From: JACOMY01 sp046233115
Lineage (GTDB): Bacteria; Pseudomonadota; Alphaproteobacteria; Kiloniellales; JACOMY01
Direction of reading: 5' to 3'
Length of the DNA: 64,000 nt
Assembly: GCA_046233115.1 (NCBI GenBank)
Contig: JBJXHM010000002.1
Span: 524,093 to 588,092 of the forward strand
This document shows, in pieces, positions 1 to 8,147 of the stretch (the first letter of the stretch is position 1; the number at the start of each line of letters is the position of its first letter). The notes under the pieces were generated by a model. It had not been told where the DNA came from and did no database searches. It worked only from the letters and a program-made list of their open reading frames with translations. Both the position numbers and the translations under genes were made by a program.

Positions 1-19
1 TTGAGAGGAGTGTAGAGAG

Positions 20-508
20 ATGACCGGCGTACTCAAGTCGGACCTGCTGGTGAATGCCGCTGCCGCCCCCGCAACCGCCTCGCTGATGGCGGTCGAGGCT
101 GATCGTGCGCGTGGTGTCGCTCAGCGGAGTAGCGGCAAGCGCGGGCTGTTCTCGAAGCTTTTCGCCAGCCTGCGTACCGCCCGCGCCCGCCGCGCCACCC
201 TGCGCGAGCTGTCCCGGCTGGACACGGCCGCACTGCGTGACATCGGGCTCGAGCCCGGCACCCTGATCGAGACCGTCGATGCGGTGATCGAGCAGCGCGC
301 GGCCAGCTATCAGAGCGACAACCACAAGGCTCTCAGCCAGGTCGGTCGCTCCGGCCGCAAGTCCTTCCGCGGCCTGGACGAGCTGCAGCGCCTGAACGAC
401 CGCCTGCTGTCCGATATCGGCGTCAGCCGTGCGGATCTGGAGGCGAACATCGTCGATCAGCGTGTGGCCGTCGCCAACCGTAACCGGGCCTTCTTCCGCG
501 CCGCGTGA
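20..508 (+). CDS. DUF1127 protein with duplicated domain
   Basis: A 162-residue protein with two copies of the short DUF1127 (YjiS-like) motif: LRELSRLDTAALRDIGL at residues 61-77 and LDELQRLNDRLLSDIGV at 119-135. The two align almost without gaps, so this is an internal duplication; most family members are about 50-90 residues with one copy. The segment before the first copy (about 38-60) is rich in Arg and Lys. There is no signal peptide or membrane segment. The ATG at 20 follows a purine-rich GAGAGGAG stretch. Known roles of DUF1127 proteins in alphaproteobacteria include RNA-linked regulation of phosphate and carbon metabolism, but nothing here shows which applies. A second DUF1127 gene lies at 34219-34494. 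Confidence 0.8.
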   Translation: MTGVLKSDLLVNAAAAPATASLMAVEADRARGVAQRSSGKRGLFSKLFASLRTARARRATLRELSRLDTAALRDIGLEPGTLIETVDAVIEQRAASYQSDNHKALSQVGRSGRKSFRGLDELQRLNDRLLSDIGVSRADLEANIVDQRVAVANRNRAFFRAA

Positions 509-553
509 AGTAATTCTTCGGCCGAATAGGGTATTCGGACGCGGTTATTACTT
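508..553 (+). terminator. Nested hairpin after the DUF1127 gene
   Basis: An inner stem CCGAAT/ATTCGG (522-527, 533-538) lies inside an outer AAGTAAT/ATTACTT pair (508-514, 547-553), directly after the DUF1127 stop codon. It is probably a transcription terminator, but there is no clear T-run. A second small stem CCTGCC/GGCAGG follows at 563-577. Confidence 0.4.
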
Positions 554-647
554 GAGTGGAAGCCTGCCTTGGGCAGGTGCGGCGGGAGGCCAGACCTCAG
601 CAAGCCGTGAATTGACCCAGTGAGGGCAGGTGGCGTAGCTGCGAAGC

Positions 648-1571
648 ATGCGTCGCCTGCTTTTCTTTTGGCTCTTCGCCATCGCCTCCTCCGCCTTCGC
701 CCTCAGCATTTCCGCCCCGGCGCTTGCCTGCGGCGCAGTCAGCGCGCCCTGCAGCGTCGCGCTCGGCAGCTATCAGGCCGCAGCACCGGCGCACTGGGAC
801 GGTGCGCGGCCGCTGGGCCTGCTGCTCTACTTCCACGGCTACGGCTCCTCCGGCGCGTCTGCGATCAAAACCGCCGCGCTGGTGCAGGAGGCGGCCGAGC
901 GAAACCTGCTGCTGGTGGCGCCCAATGGCTTGCCGGAGCAGCTGAGCGGGCGCAGCTCCTGGGCACATGTCGGCTCCCCCAGCCGGGCCCGCGACGAGCT
1001 TTCCTTCATCGCCCAGGTCCTGGCCGACGTCGAGACGCGCTGGCCGATCGATCCGGCGCGGCGCTACGTCGCCGGCTTCAGCCAGGGCGGCTCCATGGTC
1101 TGGGACCTGGCCTGCTATCGCGGACAGGGTTTCGCCGGCTTCCTGCCGATCGCCGGCGCCTTCTGGGAGCCGCTGCCGGAGGACTGCCCGGCCGGCCCGG
1201 TGGTGCTGCGCCACATTCACGGCACTGCCGACAAGGTGGTGCCGCTCGCCGGCCGCCCGGTCGCGGGACAGTGGCGCCAGGGTGACGTCGAGCAGGCGCT
1301 GAAGATCCGGCGCGCGGTCAACGGCTGCGCCGAGGACCCCGACGAGGTCACCGAGGCGGCCGGCCTCTCCTGCCGGGTCTGGAAGCGCTGCAGCAGCGGC
1401 GAGCCGCTCGCCTTCTGCCTGCACGGCGGTGGTCACTCCTTCCGCGCCGCGTGGGTCGGCGCTGGCATCGACTGGATCGAGGGGCTCGCTAGCACGGCAG
1501 TGAGCGCGGCTCACTGCCGCGCCAATCAGGCGGCCGTGACCATGACCGCCTGTATCAATAGCCCGCAGTGA
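648..1571 (+). CDS. Secreted PHB-depolymerase/LpqC-type esterase
   Basis: A 307-residue alpha/beta hydrolase with an N-terminal signal peptide (about 1-27, ending near PALA). The fold is marked by LLLYFHGYGSSG (oxyanion region, about 58-69), the nucleophile elbow GFSQGG with Ser145, Asp195 in HGTADKVVP and His263 in GGGHSF. This arrangement matches the extracellular polyhydroxybutyrate depolymerase / feruloyl-esterase-like (LpqC) family. Several cysteines suggest disulphides outside the cytoplasm. The true substrate (short polyester or another acyl ester) cannot be read from sequence. It converges on the ggt gene and overlaps its 3' end by 17 bases. The ribosome site before the ATG is weak. 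Confidence 0.8.
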   Translation: MRRLLFFWLFAIASSAFALSISAPALACGAVSAPCSVALGSYQAAAPAHWDGARPLGLLLYFHGYGSSGASAIKTAALVQEAAERNLLLVAPNGLPEQLSGRSSWAHVGSPSRARDELSFIAQVLADVETRWPIDPARRYVAGFSQGGSMVWDLACYRGQGFAGFLPIAGAFWEPLPEDCPAGPVVLRHIHGTADKVVPLAGRPVAGQWRQGDVEQALKIRRAVNGCAEDPDEVTEAAGLSCRVWKRCSSGEPLAFCLHGGGHSFRAAWVGAGIDWIEGLASTAVSAAHCRANQAAVTMTACINSPQ

Positions 1572-3303
1572 GGGCGCCGACCCGGCGCGGGTCGGAGGCG
1601 CCGAAGCGCAGGTCGCTGGCCGGGTCGATCATCACCGACTGTGCCGAGCCCATCGCCGAGCGGACGTCCACCTGGTGGCCCATGGCGGCGAGCAGCCTGA
1701 GGGTATCGGGGCTCAGTCCCTGCTCGACGCGCAGCACGTCGGGCAGCCACTGGTGGTGGATGCGCGGCGCCACGGTGGCCTCGGCGATGTTCAGGCCGTG
1801 ATCGATCACGTTCAGGATCACCTGCAGCACGGTGGTGATGATGCGGCTGCCGCCGGGGCTGCCGGTCACCAGGTAGGGCCGGCCCTCCTTCATCACGATG
1901 GTGGGGCTCATCGAGGAGAGCGGGCGCTTGCCCGGCGCCACCGCATTGGCCTCGCCGCCGATCAGGCCCAGCGCATTGGGTACGCCCGGCTTGGCCGAGA
2001 AGTCGTCCATCTCGTTGTTCATCAGCACGCCGGTGCCCTCGGCCACCATTCCCATGCCGTAGGAGAAGTTCAGGGTGTAGGTGTTGGCGACCGCGTTGCC
2101 GGCCGCGTCGACGATCGAATAGTGGGTGGTCTCGTTGCTCTCGTAGGGCGCCGGGTCGCCCGGGCGGATGGCGCTGGAGGGGGTGGCATGGAAGCGGTCG
2201 ATCCGCTCGCGCAGCGCGGCGGCATAGGCCTTGCTGGTCAGGCCTGCGACCGGCACCGGGGTGAAGTCGCTGTCGCCCAGGTAGAGGCTGCGGTCGGCAT
2301 AGGCCAGCTTCATCGCCTCGGCCATCAGGTGGATGGTCTCGGCCCCGTTCAGGCCGAGATAGCCGATGGGATAGCCTTCCAGGATGTTCAGCAGCTGCAC
2401 GATGTGGGTCCCGCCCGAGGAGGGCGGCGGCATCGACAGCACCCGGTAGCCACGATAGTCGCCGGCGACCGGCTCACGGATCTTGGCCTGATAGCCGGCC
2501 AGGTCCTCCAGGGTCATGATTCCGCCCGCCGCCTGCACCGCCGCGACGATCTTCTCCGCCGTCGGACCCTGGTAGAAGCCGGCGGAACCTTGCTCGGCGA
2601 TGGTACGCAGGGTCCTTGCCAGGTCGGCCTGGACCAGGGTCTCGCCCGGCTCGTAGGGGCTGCCGTCGGGCTTGAAGAAGATGGCGGCCGTGGCCGGCCA
2701 GGTCTTCAGCCGCTCCTGCAGCGCCTTCAGCGCGTCGGCCAGGCCGACCGAGACCGCCATGCCCTCGGCCAGGGTGACCGCAGGCTCGATCACCTGTTCC
2801 AGGCCCATGGTGCCGAAGCGCGCGAGCGCCAGCTCCAGGCCGGCCACGCTGCCCGGCACCCCGATCGCCAGGCCGTGGTAGCGCGAGAGGCGGCTCACCG
2901 CGTTGCCGTCGGCGTCCAGGTACATGTCGCGGCTGGCCGCGGCCGGGGCCATCTCGCGGTAGTCGATGGCCAGGGTCTCGCCGCGTTCGGCCAGGTGGAC
3001 CAGCATGAAGCCGCCGCCGCCCAGGTTGCCGGCGCGCGGTAGGGTGACCGCCAGCGCGAAGCCCACGGCGACCGCCGCATCGACCGCGTTGCCGCCCTGC
3101 TCCAGGATCGAGAGCCCGACCCAGGTCGCCAGCTGCTCCTGGCTCGAGACCATGCCGTGCCTGGACCAGACCGGGTGGATGCGGTCGAAGGTCGAATAGA
3201 TCGCCGCCTCCTGCGCCCGCAGGCCGAAGGGCGTGGCGAGGCCCGCCGTACCGGCCAGCAGGGCGGCCGCACCTCTGGCGAAGTCTCTGCGGGAAAGCGT
3301 CAT
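1555..3303 (-). CDS. ggt: Gamma-glutamyltransferase
   Basis: A 582-residue periplasmic enzyme that splits glutathione and transfers the gamma-glutamyl group. The start at 3303 gives MTLSRRDFARG, a twin-arginine-type leader followed by a hydrophobic segment ending near LRAQ at residue 31. The proenzyme cleaves itself before Thr392 in NETTHYSIVD, which becomes the N-terminal nucleophile of the small subunit. Other family hallmarks are GNAVDAAVAVGFAL (71-84), GGGGFM (95-100) and the PLSSMSPTI segment near the C terminus. A longer reading upstream of 3303 lacks the leader logic and is not preferred. The gene is divergent from the HAD gene. Confidence 0.93.
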   Translation of the reverse strand: MTLSRRDFARGAAALLAGTAGLATPFGLRAQEAAIYSTFDRIHPVWSRHGMVSSQEQLATWVGLSILEQGGNAVDAAVAVGFALAVTLPRAGNLGGGGFMLVHLAERGETLAIDYREMAPAAASRDMYLDADGNAVSRLSRYHGLAIGVPGSVAGLELALARFGTMGLEQVIEPAVTLAEGMAVSVGLADALKALQERLKTWPATAAIFFKPDGSPYEPGETLVQADLARTLRTIAEQGSAGFYQGPTAEKIVAAVQAAGGIMTLEDLAGYQAKIREPVAGDYRGYRVLSMPPPSSGGTHIVQLLNILEGYPIGYLGLNGAETIHLMAEAMKLAYADRSLYLGDSDFTPVPVAGLTSKAYAAALRERIDRFHATPSSAIRPGDPAPYESNETTHYSIVDAAGNAVANTYTLNFSYGMGMVAEGTGVLMNNEMDDFSAKPGVPNALGLIGGEANAVAPGKRPLSSMSPTIVMKEGRPYLVTGSPGGSRIITTVLQVILNVIDHGLNIAEATVAPRIHHQWLPDVLRVEQGLSPDTLRLLAAMGHQVDVRSAMGSAQSVMIDPASDLRFGASDPRRVGALTAGY

Positions 3304-3509
3304 GGTCGGAGCCCTGCCTGTTGCCGTTGCGGGCTCACCCTGCGAGGCTTGGCGCCCGAGGTAAAGAGCCCGCCCGGCCAAGCAGCCTTTCTCGCGCCGT
3401 TCTTGTGGCCGCGTCGTCTCGCCTGCTGCGGCGCGGGGGCGGCTCTGCCAAAAGACCCCGGGTCCGCGGAGGCTTGCGGGCGGGCCGAAGACGAGTGGGA
3501 AGAGGCAGC

Positions 3510-4379
3510 ATGACCATCGCGATCCTGCCGGGCATCTCCGCCCTGGCGCAGCAGTACGACGGCTTCGTCCTCGACCTCTGGGGAGTGATCCACGACGGCC
3601 GCACCATCTTCCCCTGGGTGACCGACACCCTGGTGAACCTGCGCCGGGCCGGCAAGCGGGTGGTCTTGCTGTCGAACGCGCCGCGCCGGGTCGCGGTGAC
3701 GGCGGCGCGCAACCACGGCCTCGGCCTCGACGACAGCCTGGTCGACGGCCTGATGACCTCCGGCGAGGACACCTGGCAGCACCTGGCCAACCGCCCGGAC
3801 GACTTCTACCGCGGGCTCGGCCGGCGCTGTCTGCACATCGGCGGCCTGCGGGACATCTCCGCGCGTGACGGCCTGGACTACGACTTCGTCGAGAGTGTCG
3901 AGGCGGCCGACTTCATCTTCAACACCGGCTCGGCGCACGAGGACGGCACCCCGCCGATCGACGAGGCGCCGCTGGAGCGCGCCGCCGAGCGCGGCCTGCC
4001 GATGGTCTGCGCCAACCCCGACAAGGTGGTGATCGTCGGCGGCAAGCCGCAGGAGTGCGCCGGCGCCATCGCCGCCCGCTACGAGGCCCTGGGCGGCCAG
4101 GTCCGCTACCACGGCAAGCCCCACGCAGAGATCTACCGCCCGGTCCTGGAGATGCTGGACCTGCCGAAGGAGCGCTGCCTGGCGGTCGGCGACTCCATGG
4201 CGACCGACATCCAGGGCGCCACCAACGCCGGCATCGCCGCGCTGCTGGTCGCCGACGGGATCCACCGGGAGGTGCTGGACCCGGCGGAGCGGGGGGAGAT
4301 CGAGCCAGAGCGGTTGGAAGGGTTGGCTGGTGAGTTTGGGCTGAGGCCGGTGGCGGCGGTGCAGCGGTTTGTTTGGTAG
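3510..4379 (+). CDS. HAD-IIA family phosphatase (TIGR01459-like)
   Basis: A 289-residue HAD-superfamily hydrolase. Motif I is VLDLWGVIHDG (nucleophile Asp followed by LWGVIHDG). Motif II is VVLLSNAPRR. The class IIA cap lies in the middle, and the C-terminal motif is VGDSMATDIQGA, with YHGKPHAEIY before it. This matches the alphaproteobacterial subfamily TIGR01459, related to NagD and 4-nitrophenylphosphatase-type enzymes; the substrate is unknown. The start at 3510 follows AGAGGCAGC at good spacing and leaves motif I close to the N terminus. Base composition falls sharply right after its stop, where the first island begins. Confidence 0.85.
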   Translation: MTIAILPGISALAQQYDGFVLDLWGVIHDGRTIFPWVTDTLVNLRRAGKRVVLLSNAPRRVAVTAARNHGLGLDDSLVDGLMTSGEDTWQHLANRPDDFYRGLGRRCLHIGGLRDISARDGLDYDFVESVEAADFIFNTGSAHEDGTPPIDEAPLERAAERGLPMVCANPDKVVIVGGKPQECAGAIAARYEALGGQVRYHGKPHAEIYRPVLEMLDLPKERCLAVGDSMATDIQGATNAGIAALLVADGIHREVLDPAERGEIEPERLEGLAGEFGLRPVAAVQRFVW

Positions 4380-4563
4380 GGCGGAGTCAAGCGTCAGTTA
4401 CCTCTTCAAAAGAGCATTTCAGAATAAAATCTATAATGATTTTTTACAAATTACCAATAAATGTGATTATGATTCTTACCATAAAAGTTTGAGAACGCAT
4501 TTTTTAATATTAGGCTTCCTAATAGGATTCATATCCAAAGCGCAAAAGAAAAAATTAAAGGAA

Positions 4564-5247
4564 TTAGTATTCACGAAGCAAGTCTTTTACCCCGCGCACT
4601 CGTCCTTGACGTTTAACGTAGATTGAGAATCCCAGGCCTAAATGTGGGTCACCATTCTCTAAAGTAGAGTTGCATAGGCCTTGCATTTGTTTACGGATCC
4701 GGCGAGCAACTTCTTCGATTTTTTTTCTATTAGTTAGTGTTGGTGTTTCAGACCGAACACCCAGAAGTGTGTTGAAGAATAATAGATCAAGGCCAGAGGA
4801 TGATACAAAATCCACACTTTCTTGATAACCTGCAATCCAAGTAACTGCGGCATCTTTTTTGAAAAGGTATTCAGCAAGAGCTCTAGACCCAAAAAGGCAC
4901 GATCCAAAATATAAACCCACTAAATTAGAGCTTTTATCATTTGCAATTCGAAGTAGTGTATTTTTCAATATAGTTCTTGTTATTCGATCGCCACCATGCA
5001 GATGCAATCCTTCATTGCTTCCGTGCATGGCTAAGTACGCGACCGTAGTGGCCTTAGATTTCGCTATACGCCCGAGTGCGGAGACAAATGCTTGCTGTGT
5101 GCCAACCATCTCATAATCATACGCGTGATGATTGCCATAATGGAGGTCCGAAAGAAAATCGAATAAGGGCTTGACGGTTGTGTTTTTCTTTATGCCGTTT
5201 GTCGCATCATGCCAACGGCTTTCAACAACTCCAATTTTTGTGCTCAT
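4564..5247 (-). CDS. Caspase-like His/Cys protein (DUF6642-like)
   Basis: A 227-residue cytosolic protein with no signal peptide. Strand-loop patterns resemble a caspase/CHAT fold: a hydrophobic strand ends in AYLAMHGSNEG with His75, then a second strand in NLVGLYFGSCLFG with Cys117. The spacing and the HG and GSC contexts fit a catalytic dyad. WIAGYQESVDF (137-147) resembles the substrate-loop region seen in this fold. From memory the pattern resembles Pfam DUF6642, but I could not check this. The start at 5247 (MSTKIG) follows CAGGAACAG; an ATG 30 bases upstream has no such site. The composition is AT-rich. It has no effector or sensor domain of its own. A protease role in defence or cell death is inference. 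Confidence 0.6.
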   Translation of the reverse strand: MSTKIGVVESRWHDATNGIKKNTTVKPLFDFLSDLHYGNHHAYDYEMVGTQQAFVSALGRIAKSKATTVAYLAMHGSNEGLHLHGGDRITRTILKNTLLRIANDKSSNLVGLYFGSCLFGSRALAEYLFKKDAAVTWIAGYQESVDFVSSSGLDLLFFNTLLGVRSETPTLTNRKKIEEVARRIRKQMQGLCNSTLENGDPHLGLGFSIYVKRQGRVRGVKDLLREY

Positions 5248-5288
5248 TCTGTTCCTGCCGCTGTCGTGATGATTCAACTATTTGATAC

Positions 5289-5318
5289 CATATGCACAAT
5301 CGTAGACGCTCAGGTCAA
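5289..5318 (-). promoter_or_regulatory. Possible promoter of the caspase-like gene
   Basis: On the minus strand TTGACC (5318-5313) and CATATG (5294-5289) are separated by 18 bases, placing a transcript start about 30 bases before the ATG at 5247. The -10 match is only fair. Confidence 0.3.
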
Positions 5319-5464
5319 CACGTTAAGGTCGGGTGCTTACATTGACTGGTAGTGAAGGTTTCTCCATCATACAAAAGTAAGCAATCATACCAGTGAGTGT
5401 TGATCATGATCGATGTGCCCAGGTCGTGTCGCAGGAGGTGGTGTTAGGAGATCACCAGCCTGAC

Positions 5465-6124
5465 TCAAGGCAGGCCGCGGCGCTTGAGTTTGCGCAGGAA
5501 GTCCAGCCAGAAGGTTTCCGCCTCCGAGGCGCCGATAGCCATGCCCAGGACCTCGCGCCGGCCGTCGGAATTGAACGCCACCGCGATGGTGACCGCGACC
5601 GAGACGATGCGGCCGTTCTGGCGGACTTTGAGATAGGTGGCGTCGATCCAGAGGTGGGGCCAGTCGCCCTCCAGCGGGCGCTTCAGGAAGGTCGTGACCC
5701 GCTCGTCGATCTCCGCGCAGAGGCGGGAAAACTGGCTCTTGGAGACGCCGGACATGCCCAGTGCCGTCACCAGGTCATCGACGCTACGTGTCGAGAAACC
5801 TTGCATGTAGGCTTCCTGGATCACTGCCGTCAGCGCCTTCTCGGCCGCGCGCCGTGGTTCCTGGAAACCCGGAAAGTAGGAGCCCTTTCTGAGTTTGGAG
5901 ATACACAACTTGACCGTGCGGGCCCGGGTCTCCCAATCGCGATCGCGGTAGCCGTTGCGCTGGATCAGCCGCTCCGCCGAATGCTCCCCGTGCCCAGCGC
6001 CGGTCAGATCCTGCACTTCCAGTTCCATCAGCCGCTCAGTAGCAAAGCCGGTTATCTCGCGCAGCAATTCGGCGTCCGCGCTCTTCTCGAAAAGCCCGCG
6101 AAGGGTCATTCTCTCGTCGGTCAT
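5465..6124 (-). pseudogene. IS256-family transposase, truncated
   Basis: The reading frame runs 219 codons from ATG 6124. It shows the IS256 (Mutator-like, DDE) signature: ELEVQDLTGAGHGEHS, RNGYRDRDWETRARTVKL, the MSGVSKSQFSRLC helix-turn-helix-like segment and WIDATYLKVRQ with the first catalytic Asp. It stops soon after FWLDFLRKLKRRGL, where intact members continue for roughly another 170-200 residues with the second Asp and the Glu. The protein cannot be an active transposase. Confidence 0.88.
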
Positions 6125-6130
6125 CGTGCT

Positions 6131-6174
6131 GATCTCCGTTAGTGGTTGCTGGTCGGCAACCACTAACGGAGATC
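6131..6174 (-). repeat. 19-bp perfect hairpin over the transposase ribosome site
   Basis: The arms GATCTCCGTTAGTGGTTGC (6131-6149) and its exact complement (6156-6174) are separated by 6 bases. On the transposase strand the GGAG ribosome-binding sequence lies inside the stem, 7 bases before the ATG at 6124. Transcripts entering from outside the element would fold and hide the site, as described for several other insertion sequences. Confidence 0.75.
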
Positions 6175-6342
6175 GTGCTATGGCTGACCGAGTGGGACGC
6201 TCCGCTTCACGTAGTGGCGCGCTACGCTTTGCGCCTCACGCTCCCTCCTGCACCACCAGCCGAAACGTGACCAGCCTTGCGCCTGTTGGCTGGTGGCCAA
6301 AGTCCCTGCCATACTGATTGAGACGATGGAAAGAGTCGTACG

Positions 6343-7743
6343 ATGCCGAACCGCCCGATGTGGAAGCCAAAATGGAGCGAGCCGTGCCCATGCGCTTCTG
6401 GAAAAAAGTTCAGGGATTGCTGCTGGCGGCGATTACCGAATTTCGAAATTGGGAAGGCCTATACGCAGGCGTTGCTGAGCAAGCGAAAAGAGCGCGCGCT
6501 CCTTGCGGCGAGGGCAGACGTCACACAGTACACGATATGGCACAAGTCCAACACGGCGCCTTTAATCGCAAGGGGTGGTGCGGGACTGGAGCTGCTTCGT
6601 ATAGACGTGGATGCACTCGGCGCCTATGTTGATCGGCTATCCTCTCTCTATTTTTGGCTTGGGCTGTGGAAGGACTGGCCAGCCGCGCTTGAGCGGCTCC
6701 GCGAAAACATCCAGCATCCGTGGTGGCATAAGAAGATTGCGTACTACCGAGCAGTATATCACCTCGCTCCTGATGGTGACCGCGCGAAAGCCCGCCAGGA
6801 GTTAGCAAAAGCAGGTCCGGTTACGAAAGACGAAGCCGACCTTGACCTCCTCCATCTCTATGTCGACCTCGAGTTCGACGATCAGCCATTCGCGGAGCGG
6901 ATCGAAATTCTAGACCGCATCCTTGTGCTCAGTGAAGAGCGGCAAAACCAATTGCAGTACCGTGGCGCCAAAGCAATCCAGTATTTATTCATCGGCGACA
7001 AGAAAACCGCCGAGCTACTATTGTCTGATGTCATAGGTATGGTGCGGGAGACGGAAAAGGATGAGTCACTCGAAGAATATGAGAGGTATCTCTTTGGCAG
7101 TTTTTTGCAGCTGCTTGGAAGCCTGAGACGCGACAAGAACATGCTGAAGGAGTCGACGGCACATTTCCATGCCTTGCTGCTTGGGGACAATTGGTCCGAG
7201 CATGGCAGGGCTGCCATTCACCGTGGAATAGGTGATAGTCATCGGTACGCCGGAGAGTGGGAGTTGGCGGAACGCGCCTATCGCGATGCAATTGCGCTGA
7301 AGGGCTCGGAACTGGACAAGGTTCACGTTGCGGAGTGTCAACTCTACAACGAGCAGATTGGAATTGCGGTCAAGCAGATAGATGCCGTCCGGCGAGATTT
7401 GCTGACGCGATGGGAGTTTGAGGACTTCGTGTTCGCTTACGCAGCCATCGCGATTTGGTCGGGCGAAACGGAGAGACTGATCGAAGCCAAATCCCTGCTT
7501 CAGAATCTTGCGACGATCGAACCCTTGTTCAGCGAACGGCGCCTCAACCTATTGGTCCGCGTGACGGAGACCCTAGTGAGCGGCAAGGCCTCGACCGAAG
7601 CCAAATCGGACAGCACTCCCGAAGGCGGAATTGCAACGGTTTCCAACTTCTTCTTGCTAGCGCCGAACATCGCCGGCATCGGCATCAACGTCAACGCAAT
7701 CATAGACTACTTCTTGCGGAGGAAGCCGAAGGGTAGAGAATGA
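6343..7743 (+). CDS. SEC-C zinc-motif protein with helical repeats
   Basis: A 466-residue protein that starts with a SEC-C zinc-binding motif, CPCASGKKFRDCC (Cys15, Cys17, Cys26, Cys27). The rest is mostly alpha-helical, with segments resembling tetratricopeptide-like repeats, for example AAIHRGIGDSHRYAGEWELAERAYRDAI. There is no signal peptide or recognisable catalytic domain. The last 40 residues include a hydrophobic stretch, SNFFLLAPNIAGIGINVNAIIDYFL, which could pack as a helix or touch a membrane. SEC-C motifs occur at the SecA tail and in stand-alone proteins, some beside mobile or defence genes. It stands alone here, downstream of an insertion-sequence remnant. Its GC content is lower than the core genes. 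Confidence 0.7.
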   Translation: MPNRPMWKPKWSEPCPCASGKKFRDCCWRRLPNFEIGKAYTQALLSKRKERALLAARADVTQYTIWHKSNTAPLIARGGAGLELLRIDVDALGAYVDRLSSLYFWLGLWKDWPAALERLRENIQHPWWHKKIAYYRAVYHLAPDGDRAKARQELAKAGPVTKDEADLDLLHLYVDLEFDDQPFAERIEILDRILVLSEERQNQLQYRGAKAIQYLFIGDKKTAELLLSDVIGMVRETEKDESLEEYERYLFGSFLQLLGSLRRDKNMLKESTAHFHALLLGDNWSEHGRAAIHRGIGDSHRYAGEWELAERAYRDAIALKGSELDKVHVAECQLYNEQIGIAVKQIDAVRRDLLTRWEFEDFVFAYAAIAIWSGETERLIEAKSLLQNLATIEPLFSERRLNLLVRVTETLVSGKASTEAKSDSTPEGGIATVSNFFLLAPNIAGIGINVNAIIDYFLRRKPKGRE

Positions 7744-8147
7744 GCGTCAGCTAGGGGCTCTCTGTCGCCATGCGGTAACGCAGGATAAGCACCGCATGTA
7801 CCGCTTCACGAGTGTCGACTCTTGCCCCAAAGCCTGATCCGCTAGCGCCTGCGGTCGAATTCACACTTTCCGTCCGGGGCAGAGCTCGCCCGCCGTCAGT
7901 TGGATGGCAGCTCTGTCCGTTTTCCAAGAAACTGCAATCGATCCATGTAGGCTTGGTTCGTCGCGTCAGATCATCGCGGCGTCGTCCCAGTGTACGGCGC
8001 CGCTATTTAACCAAAACGTGAAGCGTTCAATCTTTGTAAGACAATAGATCCGTTCCGATATACAGTTATATCTGTTCCATTATACTTATATCGCTCTAAT
8101 AAAGCGTCACCTACTAAGCCGTGTCCTAGATAACAGTGCGACACCCC
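7744..8147. other. Gene-free stretch, AT-rich at its right end
   Basis: No convincing coding sequence. The left 270 bases are of mixed composition. Positions 8015-8105 are strongly AT-rich with repeated TTATAT/ATATAC-like steps and may mark the island edge or carry the metA 3' end signals. Small open frames here have no ribosome site and no recognisable protein. Confidence 0.5.

Larger units (their letters stand above)
5422..6272 (-). mobile_element. Internally deleted IS256-type element
   Basis: The ends are an imperfect inverted repeat: the forward copy GGTCGTGTCGCAGGAGG continues to TTAGGAG at 5422-5450, and its mate on the other strand, starting GGTCACGTTTCGGCTGG, spans 6272-6245. About two thirds of the bases agree, including a shared GGTGGTG and AGGAG. 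Between them lies only the N-terminal half of an IS256-family transposase, so the 3' half of the gene has been lost while both ends remain. No target duplication was visible next to these ends. It could be mobilised in trans only if a matching full-length element exists elsewhere. Confidence 0.65.
4380..8147. other. AT-richer accessory island
   Basis: From the HAD stop to the metA stop the sequence is clearly richer in A and T than the flanks, most strongly at 4390-5400 and again at 8020-8100. It contains a caspase-like gene, an IS256-type remnant and a SEC-C gene, none of which belongs to the neighbouring metabolic functions. No integrase, tRNA end or direct-repeat boundary was found, so the mechanism of entry is unknown. 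Positions 4380-4563 hold no convincing gene. Confidence 0.6.

Noticed and set aside
4369..4626. An 85-codon open frame in the AT-rich start of the first island
   Set aside because: No ribosome site, start inside the HAD gene end, no recognisable protein, and it overlaps the 3' end of the caspase-like gene.
7812..8021. A small open frame between the SEC-C gene and metA
   Set aside because: No ribosome site, basic low-complexity product, no homologous pattern.
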